Part shown: positions 1 through 9,818 of the stretch, piece after piece
Layout: every line of letters starts with the position of its first letter
How positions within the stretch are numbered: the stretch's first letter is position 1
Source: Klebsiella sp. RHBSTW-00484
Lineage (GTDB): Bacteria > Pseudomonadota > Gammaproteobacteria > Enterobacterales > Enterobacteriaceae
Length of the DNA stretch: 64,000 nucleotides
Direction: 5' to 3'
Assembly: GCF_013705725.1 (NCBI RefSeq)
Contig: NZ_CP055481.1
Location: 1,488,001-1,552,000 of the forward strand
Program-made: the position numbers and the translations under genes
Notes under the pieces: model-generated
Database searches by the model: none
What the model was told of the DNA's origin: nothing
Seen by the model: only the letters and a program-made list of their open reading frames with translations

Positions 1-1
1 G

Positions 2-2134
2 CTATGCGGCGACGTATGCAACGACGGCGATGGCGTACTGGTGCGGCTTGGCGGCGGTGATGCGGCGTTTCTGGCCGGATTAACCCAGAACTGCCCGCCG
101 CTGGCGCGGATCGACAGCACGCAAGTTCAGTCGTTTGTATGGGCCATCGCGCCGTCGGGTTTCATTATCCGTCAAAGCGGGACCGGGAGCATGCGTACGC
201 AGATCGTGCCCGATGCCGCCACCTGCCCGGAGTGCCTTGCGGAGATGAATAATCCGCAGGAGCGCCGCTACCGCTATCCGTTTATCAACTGCACCCACTG
301 CGGGCCGCGCTTTACCATTATTCGCGCCATGCCTTATGACCGCCCGCTGACCTCCATGTCTCCGTTCCCTCTTTGTCCGTCCTGTGCGGCGGATTACGGT
401 AATCCTGCCGATCGCCGCTTTCATGCTCAACCGGTTGCCTGCGCCGAGTGCGGGCCGCAGCTGGAATGGCGCGGCGCGGTGGAGAACCTGCTTGGCGATG
501 CCGCTTTAGAAACGGCAATTGCCCGTCTGATGGCGGGTGACATCGTGGCGGTGAAGGGGCTGGGCGGTTTTCATCTGGTATGCGATGCCGGAAATCGTGA
601 TGCGGTGGCGACGCTGCGGGCGCGCAAGCATCGTCCGGCAAAACCGCTGGCGGTGATGCTGGCGACAACGACGGGACTGCCCGAACAGGCGCTTAAGCTG
701 CTGACATCCCCCGCCGCGCCGATCGTGCTGCTGAATAAAGCGCAGGTTGCTGGCCTGGGCGACCAAATTGCGCCAGGGCTTGCGGAAGTAGGGGGGATGT
801 TGCCGTCTAATCCATTGCAGCATTTACTTTCGCAGGCGCTGGCGCGCCCTTTAGTGATGACCTCCGGCAACCTTAGCGGCCGCCCGCCCGCGTTGACCAA
901 CGACCAGGCGCTGGCGGATCTCGTCGGGATTGCCGACGGTTTTCTGCTGCATAATCGCGAGATTGTGCAGCGGATGGACGATTCCGTGGTGCGGCAAAGC
1001 GGCGAGATGCTGCGCCGCGCTCGCGGCTATGTGCCGGACGCGCTGCCGCTGCCGCCGGGATTCCACGACGTACCGCCGCTGCTGGCCCTCGGCTCGGATA
1101 TGAAAAATACCTTTTGCCTGCTGCGCGGCGATGAAGCGGTGCTCAGTCAGCATTTTGGCGACCTCGGTGACGAGGGCGTAGAAGGGCAGTGGCGGCAAGC
1201 GCTGCATTTGATGCAGGAGATCTACGCTTTTACGCCGCAGCGGGTGGTGGTTGATGCCCATCCCGGCTATCGCGCCTCGCAGTGGGCGGCGTCGCTATTG
1301 CTGCCGGTGGAGCGCGTTTTACATCACCATGCCCATGCAGCCGCCTGCCTGGCTGAACATCGCTGGCCGCTGGACGGCGGCGATGTCATCGCCCTGACGC
1401 TCGACGGCATTGGAATGGGGGAAAACGGCGAGCTATGGGGCGGCGAGTGCCTGCGGGTTAACTATCACGAGTGCGAACGGCTTGGCGGCTTGCCCGCGGT
1501 GGCGCTGCCCGGCGGTGACCTCGCCGCCCGTCAGCCGTGGCGCAATCTGCTCGCTCAGTGCCTGGCGTTTGTGCCTGACTGGCAGAACTATGCTGAAACC
1601 GCCGCGCTGTGTCAGCAAAACTGGCCGCTGCTGGCGCGGGCCATTGAGCGCGGCATTAATGCGCCTAAAGCGTCGTCGTGTGGACGTCTGTTTGACGCCG
1701 TCGCCTGCGCGTTGGGCTGCGCGCCGCAAACCCTGAGCTATGAGGGCGAGGCGGCCTGTCGACTGGAGGCGCTGGCGGCAACCTGCGAAAGCGTTGATCA
1801 CCCGATGACGTTACCGTGGCGCGACGGCGTGCTGGACCTGGCGAGGTTCTGGCAGCAGTGGCTCGGCTGGCAGGCCAATCCGGCGCAAAAAGCCTGGGCT
1901 TTTCACGATGCTCTGGCCTGTGGGCTGGCGGCAATGATGCGTGATTGTGCGAACGCGCGGGACATTCACACCCTGGCTTTTGGCGGCGGAGTACTGCATA
2001 ACCGGCTGCTGGCGGCGCGATTAGCCTTTTATCTTCATGATTTTACTCTGCTGTTTCCGCAGCAACTACCCGCAGGCGATGGGGCGCTCGCCCTCGGCCA
2101 GGCGGTTATCGCTGCGGCCCGTCTTCAGGTTTAA
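2..2134 (+). CDS. hypF: Carbamoyltransferase HypF, NiFe-hydrogenase maturation (5' truncated by window)
   Basis: HypF makes the cyano ligand precursor of NiFe hydrogenases by carbamoylating HypE in the cytoplasm. The frame is open from base 2, so about 40 N-terminal residues of the usual ~750 lie outside the window; the visible part begins inside the acylphosphatase domain. Next come two zinc-finger-like repeats of CxxC-x18-CxxC type (CPEC...CTHC and CPSC...CAEC), then a YrdC-like domain and a Kae1/carbamoyltransferase domain with the His-rich LHHHAHAAA segment. The stop is 11 bases before the nickel permease ATG, which suggests a shared transcript. An internal ATG at 41 is not the real start. 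Identification is secure. Confidence 0.95.
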   Translation, partial: LCGDVCNDGDGVLVRLGGGDAAFLAGLTQNCPPLARIDSTQVQSFVWAIAPSGFIIRQSGTGSMRTQIVPDAATCPECLAEMNNPQERRYRYPFINCTHCGPRFTIIRAMPYDRPLTSMSPFPLCPSCAADYGNPADRRFHAQPVACAECGPQLEWRGAVENLLGDAALETAIARLMAGDIVAVKGLGGFHLVCDAGNRDAVATLRARKHRPAKPLAVMLATTTGLPEQALKLLTSPAAPIVLLNKAQVAGLGDQIAPGLAEVGGMLPSNPLQHLLSQALARPLVMTSGNLSGRPPALTNDQALADLVGIADGFLLHNREIVQRMDDSVVRQSGEMLRRARGYVPDALPLPPGFHDVPPLLALGSDMKNTFCLLRGDEAVLSQHFGDLGDEGVEGQWRQALHLMQEIYAFTPQRVVVDAHPGYRASQWAASLLLPVERVLHHHAHAAACLAEHRWPLDGGDVIALTLDGIGMGENGELWGGECLRVNYHECERLGGLPAVALPGGDLAARQPWRNLLAQCLAFVPDWQNYAETAALCQQNWPLLARAIERGINAPKASSCGRLFDAVACALGCAPQTLSYEGEAACRLEALAATCESVDHPMTLPWRDGVLDLARFWQQWLGWQANPAQKAWAFHDALACGLAAMMRDCANARDIHTLAFGGGVLHNRLLAARLAFYLHDFTLLFPQQLPAGDGALALGQAVIAAARLQV

Positions 2135-2145
2135 AGGACACCAAT

Positions 2146-3159
2146 ATGATAATGATGATTTTGCGTCAGCAGCCGCGCGCAGCGGCGCTGGTGCTGGCAT
2201 TAATTGCGGCCAATTTGCTGGCCTGGGGCTGGGCGTTTGTCGCGTTCGGCGGCAGTGGCGCGCTAATGGCTGCCAGCCTGCTGGCCTGGGGTTACGGCCT
2301 GCGCCATGCGGTGGATGCCGACCATATCGCGGCGATCGATAACGTGACCCGCAAAATGATGCAGCAGGGGCGGCGGCCTTTCGGCGTTGGCGCGTGGTTT
2401 TCGCTGGGCCACTCGTCAATTGTGGTGCTGGCTTCGGCGGCGATTGCCGCGACCGCCACCGCGTTTGGTCAACAGATGAGTTGGTTTCACGATACCGGCA
2501 GCGTGATCGGCACCGCCGTGTCGGCGCTATTTTTGCTGGTGATGGCGTTTATCAACCTGGTGATTTTGCGCAGCGTCTGGCGCAGCTTTCAGGCGTGGAA
2601 GCAGGGCGAAAAGGTGAGTGATGAGATGGCGATCGGCGGCGGCATGATGAGCTGGCTGTTTGGTAAGACCTTCCGCCTGATTAGCCGCAGCTGGCAGATG
2701 TATCTGGTGGGCTTTCTGTTTGGTCTCGGCTTTGATACGGCGACGGAGATTGGCGTATTGGGGATCTCCGCTGCCAGCGCATCGAGCGGGATGTCAATCT
2801 GGTCGATTATGGTTTTCCCGGCGCTGTTCGCTAGCGGCATGGCGCTGGTGGATACGCTTGATAATGTGCTGATGGTCGGCGCTTACGGTTGGGCGTTCAG
2901 CAAACCGCAGCGCAAGCTCTATTACAATATGACCATTACCGGGACGTCGGTGGTGGTGGCGCTGTTTATCGGCGGGCTGGAAGCGCTGGGGCTGTTGATG
3001 GACAAATTTTCCCTGAGCGGTGGGGTCTGGCGCTGGGTTGGCGCGTTGAACGACAATCTTGGCGACGCTGGTTTTGTGGTTGTCGGGCTGTTTGTTACCT
3101 GCTGGGTGCTGTCGGTGCTCAACTACCGCTGGCGCGGATACGATAATCTGGCGCGGTAG
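2146..3159 (+). CDS. HoxN/NixA-type (NiCoT) nickel/cobalt permease
   Basis: A 337-residue inner-membrane protein with about eight hydrophobic segments. It carries the NiCoT signature HX4DH (H54, D59, H60, in RHAVDADHIAAIDN) in its second helix, and the later family motifs LGFDTATEIG and FASGMALVDTLDN. Such permeases take up Ni2+ (some Co2+) with high affinity. Its position 11 bp after hypF fits nickel supply for hydrogenase maturation; that link is inference from context. Several ATGs cluster at the start (2146, 2152, 2155), so the exact start may differ by a few residues. Confidence 0.92.
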   Translation: MIMMILRQQPRAAALVLALIAANLLAWGWAFVAFGGSGALMAASLLAWGYGLRHAVDADHIAAIDNVTRKMMQQGRRPFGVGAWFSLGHSSIVVLASAAIAATATAFGQQMSWFHDTGSVIGTAVSALFLLVMAFINLVILRSVWRSFQAWKQGEKVSDEMAIGGGMMSWLFGKTFRLISRSWQMYLVGFLFGLGFDTATEIGVLGISAASASSGMSIWSIMVFPALFASGMALVDTLDNVLMVGAYGWAFSKPQRKLYYNMTITGTSVVVALFIGGLEALGLLMDKFSLSGGVWRWVGALNDNLGDAGFVVVGLFVTCWVLSVLNYRWRGYDNLAR

Positions 3160-3197
3160 GTTGGGGACCCCTGAAATAAAAAGATGGGGATGGTTTT

Positions 3198-3266
3198 CTC
3201 CCTCTCCCTCCGGGAGAGGACCGGGGTGAGGGTATTTTTGCGCACATTCTCCCCTCACCCTAACCC
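3198..3266. repeat. REP/BIME-like palindromic repeat, left part, split by IS110 element
   Basis: Downstream of the nickel permease lie a G+C-rich hairpin (CCCTCTCCCTCCGGGAGAGG) and, after a short spacer, CCCCTCACCCTAACCC, which is the opposite-orientation half of an enterobacterial REP pair. The sequence expected to follow, TCTCCCCGAAGGGGAGAGGG, is found only after the insertion sequence, at 4466-4486, so the repeat has been split. It may have served as the 3' terminator or mRNA stabiliser of the hypF/nickel transcript. Confidence 0.75.
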
Positions 3267-3278
3267 TTATGTCTTGAC

Positions 3279-3470
3279 CTTCTCCGTTCCGGCGGAGAAG
3301 ATCCCCGACTGATCATCGGGAGGTTACCGGTGAGCATCACCCAGCCCTGGAGCCCCTGAGCCCGCGGGAGAGATTATGCCCCGGTAACCTGTTTCCCTGT
3401 CGCCTCAAGACCGAACGGTATCCTGTGCCCTGAGCACCCACATATAAGGATGGTCCGGCGATAATATTCA
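3279..3470 (+). ncRNA. Candidate IS110 bridge RNA
   Basis: Three structured parts can be read in the left end. First, a 5' hairpin CTTCTCC/GGAGAAG (3279-3285/3294-3300). Second, a loop closed by the perfect 10-bp stem AGGTTACCGG/CCGGTAACCT (3321-3330/3381-3390). Third, a loop closed by GACC/GGTC (3409-3412/3452-3455) with an apical GTGC/GCAC hairpin. The first loop holds segments matching the REP target on both sides of the junction; the second holds ACGGTATC, identical to the element's right end, and ATAAGG, complementary to its left junction. This is the arrangement of target- and donor-binding loops in IS621-type bridge RNAs. Transcript ends are estimates. Confidence 0.7.
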
Positions 3471-3487
3471 TAAGGTTACGGAGTACC

Positions 3488-4450
3488 ATGATGAATCTTG
3501 TCCCTGTCGGCGTTGATATCGCCAAACTCAAATTCGACGTTGCTGTCCTGCTGCCAAACCAGAAGTACAAAACCAAAAAATTCGCCAATACCCCAGCCGG
3601 ATGCCGCGAATTTCTGAACTGGCTGGCGCGTTTTGGTCACTGTCATGTCTGCATGGAGGCAACAGGTTGCTACAGCACTGAACTGGCCACCCTGCTGGCC
3701 GATAATGGCTGCTGCGTCAGCCTTGAAAACCCGGCACGTATCCATGCGTTCGCAAACACTGAACTGACCCGCAATAAAACGGACAAAAGCGACGCGGCGC
3801 TGATAGCGCGCTACTGCGCTCTGTATCAGCCGGCCCCCTGGCATCCTGCGCCGCTGAGCGAACGACAACTGACGGCTCTGGTACGCCACCTGCGTAACCT
3901 GGAAGAGATGCGTCAGATGGAGATGAACCGCCTTGAGGCAGCAGATGAAGTCATCGTTCCTTCCCTGAATGAACACGTTACGATGCTGGATGAGCTGATT
4001 GAAGAAACCCGCAATAAAATCAACCGGCATATCGATGATAACCCAGACCTGAAGCGGGACCGGGAGCTACTGAAAAGTATCCCCGGAATAGGAGACATGC
4101 TGAGTGTGAGCCTGCTGGCGTTCGCAGGAAATCTGCGACGGTTCAGCAACAGCAAGGCACTGGTGGCGTATGCTGGTTTGAATCCTCGTCGTTGTGAGTC
4201 AGGGATGTGGAAAGGGAAAAGCAGGCTGTCGAAAGTGGGCCATGCAGAGCTGCGTAGCGCACTGTATATGCCAGCGGTAGTGGCAGGAAGATGCAATAAG
4301 GTGGTGAAAAACCTGATGGAAAGGCTTGCAGCCCGGGGTAAGACAGGGAAAGAGCGAGTGTGTGCAGGAATGAGGAAATTACTGCAGCTGGCTTATGGTG
4401 TGGTGAAATCCGGGCATGAATTTAACGCTGAAATACCACTTGCAGGATAA
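3488..4450 (+). CDS. IS110-family transposase (DEDD/serine recombinase)
   Basis: A 320-residue recombinase. The N-terminal RuvC-like domain shows the DEDD set as D10 (VGVDIAKLKFD), E57 (CMEATG), D99 and D102 (NKTDKSDAAL). A central coiled region follows, then the Transposase_20 domain with LKSIPGIG (195-202) and the W-K-G-K-S-R-L-S stretch (241-248), which contains the likely catalytic serine. This class uses a bridge RNA to recognise donor and target DNA. The gene looks full length, with no frameshift, so the element may be active. A second ATG lies three bases downstream of the first. Confidence 0.93.
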   Translation: MMNLVPVGVDIAKLKFDVAVLLPNQKYKTKKFANTPAGCREFLNWLARFGHCHVCMEATGCYSTELATLLADNGCCVSLENPARIHAFANTELTRNKTDKSDAALIARYCALYQPAPWHPAPLSERQLTALVRHLRNLEEMRQMEMNRLEAADEVIVPSLNEHVTMLDELIEETRNKINRHIDDNPDLKRDRELLKSIPGIGDMLSVSLLAFAGNLRRFSNSKALVAYAGLNPRRCESGMWKGKSRLSKVGHAELRSALYMPAVVAGRCNKVVKNLMERLAARGKTGKERVCAGMRKLLQLAYGVVKSGHEFNAEIPLAG

Positions 4451-4465
4451 CCGGCAAGACGGTAT

Positions 4466-4486
4466 CTCTCCCCGAAGGGGAGAGGG
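4466..4486. repeat. REP-like hairpin, right part of the target split by the IS110 element
   Basis: CTCTCCCC-GAA-GGGGAGAG is a perfect 8-bp stem. Joined to the left flank at 3266 it rebuilds a standard REP sequence (CCCTAACCCTCTCCCC). It lies 3' of the transposase and between it and the convergent norW gene, so it may also act as a bidirectional terminator. Confidence 0.7.
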
Positions 4487-4579
4487 AACCGTCTTGCTGA
4501 CATTTTTTACTACATAACAATGTGTTAACACTTTCAGTAAAACAGAAAAATTTCCGGGGATAACGTCAGTTCATACAGG

Positions 4580-5713
4580 CTAACTCACCAACTGCTTGAG
4601 CAGCGCAAAGGCTTCTTTCATGCGATCCTCGCTAACCACAAAGGCGCGCAGCTGGTTTTCGGCATCCACGCCTTTCGCCACCAGACCGTCTTTGGCGGCA
4701 ACGATAGTCCACGTCAGATCCTCGCGCCGGGTATCGCCCGCCAGATGCAGCGGTAAATCCGGCGTTTTGACCTTCACCAGCATCGGCGGCAGCTTTAGCT
4801 CGCCCTGCTGGGTCAGCAGATTTTTACCCAGGCACATGGCGCTCAGCAGAATCGGTTGCAGGAACGGCAACACCATGCCGTTGATTTCCGCGCAGTCGCC
4901 GAGAGCGTAAATCGCCGGATGGCTGGTTTGCAGCTGGCTGTTTACCACCACGCCGCGATTAATCTCCAGACCCGCATGCCGCGCCAGCGCCGTTTCCGGG
5001 CGCAGGCCGGCGGCAGCGACCACCGCATCAACGGTCACCGTGCGCTGACGGTCAAGGGTGACGCGAATGCCGTCGGCGCTTTGCTCCAGGCTTTCCAGCT
5101 GGGATTTCAGCATCAGGTGCACGCCCATATCGGTCAGACGATGCTGCAGGCGGCTGCTGGCCTCCGGCGGCATCAGCGCTGACAGCACGCTGGCGGAGTT
5201 ATCCACCACCGTCACTGCTTTCCCGGCGCGGCAGAAATCCATCGCCAGCTCGCAGCCAATCAACCCGCCGCCGACGATCAGCACGCGTCTGGCGTCATGC
5301 AACTGACTCTGCGCTGCGCCATACTCACGCTGGCTGTTGAGGGTCAGCATCAGCTCGCGTCCCGGCACTGGCGGAATAAACGGCGTCGCGCCGGTGGCCA
5401 GCACCAGTTTGTCATAGCGCCACTCGCGGTCCTGGCTTTTCACTACCTGATTCCCTGCGTCGATATCGCTCACCCAGGTATGCGGGAACAGGCGCAGATT
5501 GTACTGCTCGGCAAACTCTCCCGCCGTTTGCAGAGTCAGGTCGTCGGCCTTCTGACCACGGCTGACCACATGGCTGAGGTCCGGTTTGTTGTACTCATCC
5601 ATGCTGTCGGCGGCGATCAGGGTCAGCGGGATTTGCGGGTCCTGCTTGCGGATATTTTTCACCAGCTGACGGGCCGCGAAGCCCGAGCCGATGATGACGA
5701 TGCCATCACTCAT
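4580..5713 (-). CDS. norW: NADH:flavorubredoxin reductase NorW
   Basis: A 377-residue FAD-dependent NADH reductase that passes electrons to the rubredoxin domain of NorV for nitric oxide reduction in the cytoplasm. Two dinucleotide-binding folds are visible: the N-terminal FAD motif [10 protein letters not shown] and the central NADH motif [12 protein letters not shown]. The ALGDCAE segment near residue 270 is the second FAD motif. Its ATG overlaps the norV stop by 4 bases, so the two are translationally coupled. Length and order equal the E. coli norVW operon. Confidence 0.96.
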   Translation of the reverse strand: MSDGIVIIGSGFAARQLVKNIRKQDPQIPLTLIAADSMDEYNKPDLSHVVSRGQKADDLTLQTAGEFAEQYNLRLFPHTWVSDIDAGNQVVKSQDREWRYDKLVLATGATPFIPPVPGRELMLTLNSQREYGAAQSQLHDARRVLIVGGGLIGCELAMDFCRAGKAVTVVDNSASVLSALMPPEASSRLQHRLTDMGVHLMLKSQLESLEQSADGIRVTLDRQRTVTVDAVVAAAGLRPETALARHAGLEINRGVVVNSQLQTSHPAIYALGDCAEINGMVLPFLQPILLSAMCLGKNLLTQQGELKLPPMLVKVKTPDLPLHLAGDTRREDLTWTIVAAKDGLVAKGVDAENQLRAFVVSEDRMKEAFALLKQLVS

Positions 5714-7158
5714 TTCGCCTCCGATGCCAGAACATCAAACACGTCTTTACCCAGCGAGCATTCCGGGCAGAGGAAGTTATCCGGGACTTCGCTCCACGGC
5801 GTACCCGGCTGGACGTCCTGGTTCGGCTCGCCTTTTTCTGGATCGTAAATCCACTGACACACGCTGCACTGCATCATCGGTCCGAGGTCGGCTGCCGCTG
5901 CGGCGGCACAGGCGCAGGCTTCTTTTGCCTGGTCTGGTTTGGCAGCGGCTTCCGGCAGCGGAGCCAGCGCCCACTGACGAGCGATTTCGCGACCGTGCTG
6001 ACGGCAAATTTCCAGCGCGTCGAGGTCTGGACGCCATTTGGCCTTCAGGCTAAGGGACATTTCAAAACCGGCATCCTGTAAACGGGTAGAGAGACGGTCA
6101 ACCGCGCCGCCGCTCCAGCCGTGGGAACCAAAGGCGCTGGCGTGCTTGTTGCGAAAACGCAGGCCGGTCATCTCTTCCACCAGCCCGGCGATTTTCGGCA
6201 TCATCACGTTGTTCATGGTGGAGGTGCCGACCAGCACGCCTTTGGAGCGGAACACGTTGGTCAGGATTTCGTTTTTATCGCTGCGGGCGACGTTAAAGAT
6301 TTTCACCGCCACGTTCGGGTCAACTTCGTTGATGCCCTGGCCAATCGCATCCGCCATCATGCGAGTGTTATTGGACATGGTGTCGTAGAAAATGGTGATA
6401 CGGTCTTCCTGATAGTCCGCCGCCCATTTCAGGTACAGCTCAACGATCTGGGTTGGATTTTCACGCCATACCACGCCGTGGGAGGTGGCAATCATGTCGA
6501 CCGGCAGATTGAAGCCGAGGATCTCGGTGATTTTCGGCGTCACCAGGCGGCTGAACGGGGTCAGGATGTTGGCGTAGTAGCGCTGGCACTGCTCGAACAG
6601 TTCGGTCTGGTCAACTTCGTCGTTGAACAGGCGTTCATCGCAGTAGTGCTGGCCGAAGGCGTCGTTGCTGAACAGCACAGCATCGCCGGTCATATAGGTC
6701 ATCATGCTGTCTGGCCAATGCAGCATCGGGGTTTCGACGAAAATCAGCTGCTTGCCGTTGCCAATATCCAGACTGTCGCCGGTTTTCACTACGTTAAAGT
6801 TCCACTCCGGATGGTGATGGTGACCAGTGATGGAGTCGATGGCGTTGTTGGTGCAGTAGATCGGGGTGTCCGGAATGCAGGACATCAGTTCGGTCAGCGC
6901 GCCAGCATGATCCTCTTCGGCGTGGTTAATAATGATGTAGTCGATATCGGCGAGGTCGATTTCGCTGCGCAGGTTCTGTACGAACTCGCGGCTGAATTTA
7001 TGATCGACGGTATCGATCAGCACATTTTTTTCTTCGCGGATGAGATAGCTGTTGTAGCTGCTGCCGCGCAGCGTTTTGTATTCGGTTCCGTGGAAATCAC
7101 GCACTTCCCAGTCACGTTGGCCAACCCAATGAATGTTATTTTTAACCAGAATAGACAT
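5710..7158 (-). CDS. norV: Anaerobic nitric oxide reductase flavorubredoxin NorV
   Basis: A 482-residue flavodiiron NO reductase. The metallo-beta-lactamase-like domain carries the diiron motif H79-x-E81-x-D83-H84 (INHAEEDH). A flavodoxin-like FMN domain follows (residues ~250-390). After an Ala/Cys-rich linker comes a C-terminal rubredoxin with CSVC and CPEC clusters. The start MSILVKNN at 7158 is chosen because it matches the family; the frame extends ten codons upstream to 7188 without support. It is transcribed divergently from norR and driven by the sigma-54 promoter at 7207-7223. Confidence 0.96.
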   Translation of the reverse strand: MSILVKNNIHWVGQRDWEVRDFHGTEYKTLRGSSYNSYLIREEKNVLIDTVDHKFSREFVQNLRSEIDLADIDYIIINHAEEDHAGALTELMSCIPDTPIYCTNNAIDSITGHHHHPEWNFNVVKTGDSLDIGNGKQLIFVETPMLHWPDSMMTYMTGDAVLFSNDAFGQHYCDERLFNDEVDQTELFEQCQRYYANILTPFSRLVTPKITEILGFNLPVDMIATSHGVVWRENPTQIVELYLKWAADYQEDRITIFYDTMSNNTRMMADAIGQGINEVDPNVAVKIFNVARSDKNEILTNVFRSKGVLVGTSTMNNVMMPKIAGLVEEMTGLRFRNKHASAFGSHGWSGGAVDRLSTRLQDAGFEMSLSLKAKWRPDLDALEICRQHGREIARQWALAPLPEAAAKPDQAKEACACAAAAAADLGPMMQCSVCQWIYDPEKGEPNQDVQPGTPWSEVPDNFLCPECSLGKDVFDVLASEAK

Positions 7159-7206
7159 AGCAACCTCAATTAATTCAGCATTGTTCAAATAAGATGTTTT
7201 GCTTAT

Positions 7207-7223
7207 ATCAAGTTGCGTGCCAA
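7207..7223 (-). promoter_or_regulatory. Probable sigma-54 promoter of norVW
   Basis: On the minus strand the sequence reads TTGGCACGCAACTTGAT. The -24 element TTGGCAC is perfect; the -12 element has TTGA where TTGC is usual. It lies about 50 bases upstream of the norV ATG and 55 bases or more from the three NorR sites, the expected distance for an enhancer-activated promoter. Confidence 0.75.
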
Positions 7224-7277
7224 CTTTTTAATTAATTGAATTTAAAGGTTTTAATATTTTTAACTAAATTTGTTGAT

Positions 7278-7333
7278 GTCAAAATGACAATGGTTAAAAT
7301 AGTCGTTATGACTATCTTTATTGTCAGAATGAC
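7278..7333. promoter_or_regulatory. Three NorR enhancer sites (GT-N7-AC)
   Basis: Three copies of GT-N7-AC stand at 7278-7288, 7302-7312 and 7323-7333 (GTCAAAATGAC, GTCGTTATGAC, GTCAGAATGAC), spaced 24 and 21 bases, in the norV-norR gap. In E. coli, NorR binds three such sites as a hexamer to activate norVW. The third lies 12 bases before the norR ATG, so binding there could also limit norR expression. Confidence 0.9.
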
Positions 7334-7345
7334 TATGAGGCGACA

Positions 7346-8890
7346 ATGAGTTTCTCCGTCGAGGCCCTGGCGAAAATCGCCATTGATTTGCAAAGCGATA
7401 TCGGTCATGCCGACCGTTTCTCGCGCCTGATTACCACCCTGCGGCAGATTCTCGGCTGCGATGCTTCGGCGCTGCTGCGCTACGAGGCGCACCAGTTTGT
7501 GCCGCTGGCGATTGATGGCCTGGCCCAGGATGTACTTGGGCGGCGCTTCGCCCTTGAGGGGCATCCACGGCTGGAGGCGATTGCCCGTGCCGGGGACGTG
7601 GTGCGTTTCCCGGCAGACAGCGACCTGCCGGACCCTTACGACGGATTAATTCCCGGACAGGAGAGCCTGAAGGTACATGCCTGCGTCGGGCTACCGCTGT
7701 TTGCCGGACAAACCCTGGTTGGTGCGCTGACTCTCGACGGCATGGATGCAGATCGCTTCGACAGCTTTAGCGATGAGGAGCTGCGCCTGATTGCCGCTCT
7801 GGTAGCCGGGGCGCTGAATAACGCGCTGCTGATTGCCCGGCTGGAGAATCAAAACGTGCTGCCGGAGCAGGCTATCGCTTACCCGGCGTCCGAGCGTCAG
7901 GAGATAATCGGCCTGTCGGCACCGATTTTACAGCTGAAAAAAGAGATCGATATCGTCGCGGCTTCCGACCTGAATGTCCTTATTAGTGGCGAAACCGGCA
8001 CCGGCAAAGAGCTGGTGGCGAAGGCGGTGCATCAGGGGTCGCCGCGTGCAGCCAATCCGCTGGTGTATCTCAACTGCGCAGCGCTACCGGAGAGCGTGGC
8101 GGAAAGCGAGCTGTTTGGTCACGTTAAAGGGGCGTTTACCGGGGCGATAAGTAACCGCAGCGGCAAGTTTGAAATGGCGGACAACGGGACGCTGTTCCTC
8201 GATGAAATTGGCGAGCTGTCGCTGGCGCTACAGGCCAAACTGTTGCGGGTGCTGCAGTATGGCGATATTCAGCGCGTCGGCGATGACCGCAGCCTGCGGG
8301 TTGATGTGCGGGTGCTGGCGGCGACCAACCGCGACCTGCGTCAGGAGGTGGTGGAGGGCCGTTTTCGTGCCGACCTTTATCATCGTCTGAGCGTGTTCCC
8401 ACTGTCGGTTCCGGCGCTGCGCGAGCGGGAAAACGACGTGGTGCTGTTGGCGGGCTATTTCTGCGAGCAGTGCCGTTTGCGCATGGGGCTGTCGCAGGTG
8501 ATTTTAAGCGACGCGACGCGGGCGAGGCTGCGCGCCTGGCCGTGGCCGGGGAACGTACGTGAGCTGGAACATGCAATCCATCGCGCGGTGGTGCTGGCGC
8601 GGGCGACGCAGGCCGGTAATGAGGTAGTGCTGGAGCCGCAGCATTTTCAGTTCGCCGTGGAAACACCGGCCCTGCCGAGCGCAAGCCCGCAGTCGGTGAC
8701 GGAGGTGGTGAATTTACGCGAGGCGACGGAAGCCTTCCAGCGCGAAGCGATTGCCAGAGCGCTGGCGGATAACAGCCGGAACTGGGCCGCCGCCGCCCGC
8801 GCGCTGGATCTCGACGTCGCCAACCTGCATCGGCTGGCGAAGCGTCTGGGACTTAAAGGATCCCGGCTTGATAAAAGTTCTGCAGGTTAA
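7346..8890 (+). CDS. norR: NO-responsive sigma-54 activator NorR
   Basis: A 514-residue bacterial enhancer-binding protein. The N-terminal GAF domain binds a mononuclear non-haem iron that senses NO; the iron-site residues reported for E. coli, R75, D96, D99, C113 and D131, are all present at the same positions. The AAA+ domain has Walker A GETGTGKE (215-222), the sigma-54 contact loop GAFTGA (262-267) and Walker B LFLDEI (283-288). A Fis-type helix-turn-helix ends the protein. It is divergent from norV. Its last 38 bases overlap the 3' end of convergent gutQ. Confidence 0.96.
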   Translation: MSFSVEALAKIAIDLQSDIGHADRFSRLITTLRQILGCDASALLRYEAHQFVPLAIDGLAQDVLGRRFALEGHPRLEAIARAGDVVRFPADSDLPDPYDGLIPGQESLKVHACVGLPLFAGQTLVGALTLDGMDADRFDSFSDEELRLIAALVAGALNNALLIARLENQNVLPEQAIAYPASERQEIIGLSAPILQLKKEIDIVAASDLNVLISGETGTGKELVAKAVHQGSPRAANPLVYLNCAALPESVAESELFGHVKGAFTGAISNRSGKFEMADNGTLFLDEIGELSLALQAKLLRVLQYGDIQRVGDDRSLRVDVRVLAATNRDLRQEVVEGRFRADLYHRLSVFPLSVPALRERENDVVLLAGYFCEQCRLRMGLSQVILSDATRARLRAWPWPGNVRELEHAIHRAVVLARATQAGNEVVLEPQHFQFAVETPALPSASPQSVTEVVNLREATEAFQREAIARALADNSRNWAAAARALDLDVANLHRLAKRLGLKGSRLDKSSAG

Positions 8891-9818
8891 TCGCGCCGAC
8901 CAGCTGTCCGTTGTCATCGACCACCGGCGCGGCGCTGATTTTGTGTTTCATCAGGCGCTCTTTAGCTTCTACTGCGCGACTTTCTGATTGCAGGGTTACG
9001 CCGTTTCGGGTCATCGCCAGGCTGACGACATCTTGCAAACTGCCGCCGCCTACCAGCCAGCGGCGCAGGTCGCCGTCGGTAAACACGCCCTGGACGTGAT
9101 TGTGCTCATCGCAGACCGCCACCAGTCCCAGACCGGTGCGGCTGAGTTCGAGCATCGCATCCATCACGCTGGTATCAACCTCCACGCGCGGCACGTCGCC
9201 ATCGCGGCGCATGAGATGGTGAACTTTGTTCAACAGTCGTGCGCCCAGCGCGCCAGCCGGGTGCGAGCGGGCAAAATATTCTTCATTAAAGCCGCGAGCC
9301 TGCATCACCGCCATCGCCAGCGCGTCGCCGAGCATCAGCGTGTTGACGGTACTGGAGGTCGGGGCGAGGTGCATCGGGCAGGCTTCGCGTTCCACTGCGA
9401 TATCAAGCACGGCTTTGGCGGCCAGCGCCAGCGGAGAGGTGGATTTGCCGGTCATCGCCAGCAGTGGTATGGACCGTTCTTCCAGCCGTGGGACGATAAG
9501 ATCCAGTTCTTTAGCGCCGCCGGAGTAGGAAATAAACAGCATCACGTCGCGGCTATCGAGCATTCCAAGGTCGCCGTGTAACGCTTCCGCCGGATGGACG
9601 AAAAACGCCGGGGTGCCGGTGCTGGCGAAAGTAGCGGCCAGCTTTTTGCCGATGTGGCCCGATTTACCGATCCCGGAGACCACCAGTTTGCCCTCGCAGT
9701 GGATGATGATTTCCGCTGCGCGGATGAAGTCGTCGCCCAGGCGTTCAGGCAGGCGGCTCGCCTCCTGAAGCTCCAGCAGTAGGGTCTGGCGTCCGGCTTC
9801 TAACAGAAAGTTACTCAT
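8853..9818 (-). CDS. gutQ: Arabinose-5-phosphate isomerase GutQ
   Basis: A 321-residue sugar-phosphate isomerase interconverting D-ribulose 5-phosphate and D-arabinose 5-phosphate, precursor of Kdo, and paralogous to KdsD. An N-terminal SIS domain ([19 protein letters not shown], then HGDLG) is followed by two CBS domains. The [11 protein letters not shown] start at 9818 matches the family; the frame runs 25 codons further upstream but that part lies inside srlR. It overlaps the srlR 3' end by 8 bases and is the last gene of the glucitol operon. Confidence 0.95.
   Translation of the reverse strand: MSNFLLEAGRQTLLLELQEASRLPERLGDDFIRAAEIIIHCEGKLVVSGIGKSGHIGKKLAATFASTGTPAFFVHPAEALHGDLGMLDSRDVMLFISYSGGAKELDLIVPRLEERSIPLLAMTGKSTSPLALAAKAVLDIAVEREACPMHLAPTSSTVNTLMLGDALAMAVMQARGFNEEYFARSHPAGALGARLLNKVHHLMRRDGDVPRVEVDTSVMDAMLELSRTGLGLVAVCDEHNHVQGVFTDGDLRRWLVGGGSLQDVVSLAMTRNGVTLQSESRAVEAKERLMKHKISAAPVVDDNGQLVGAINLQNFYQAGIL

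Larger units (their letters stand above)
3268..4467 (+). mobile_element. IS110-family insertion sequence (about 1.2 kb) inserted in a REP element
   Basis: Boundaries are inferred from the interrupted REP sequence: the left flank ends ...CTAACCCT at 3267 and the right flank resumes CTCTCCCCG at 4466, with a CT dinucleotide at both junctions. The element has about 220 bp of non-coding DNA before the transposase and only about 15 bp after it. There are no long terminal inverted repeats and no obvious target duplication, as is usual for IS110. The long left non-coding end places it with IS110-group elements that encode the bridge RNA upstream of the recombinase, rather than with the IS1111 group. 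Confidence 0.85.
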
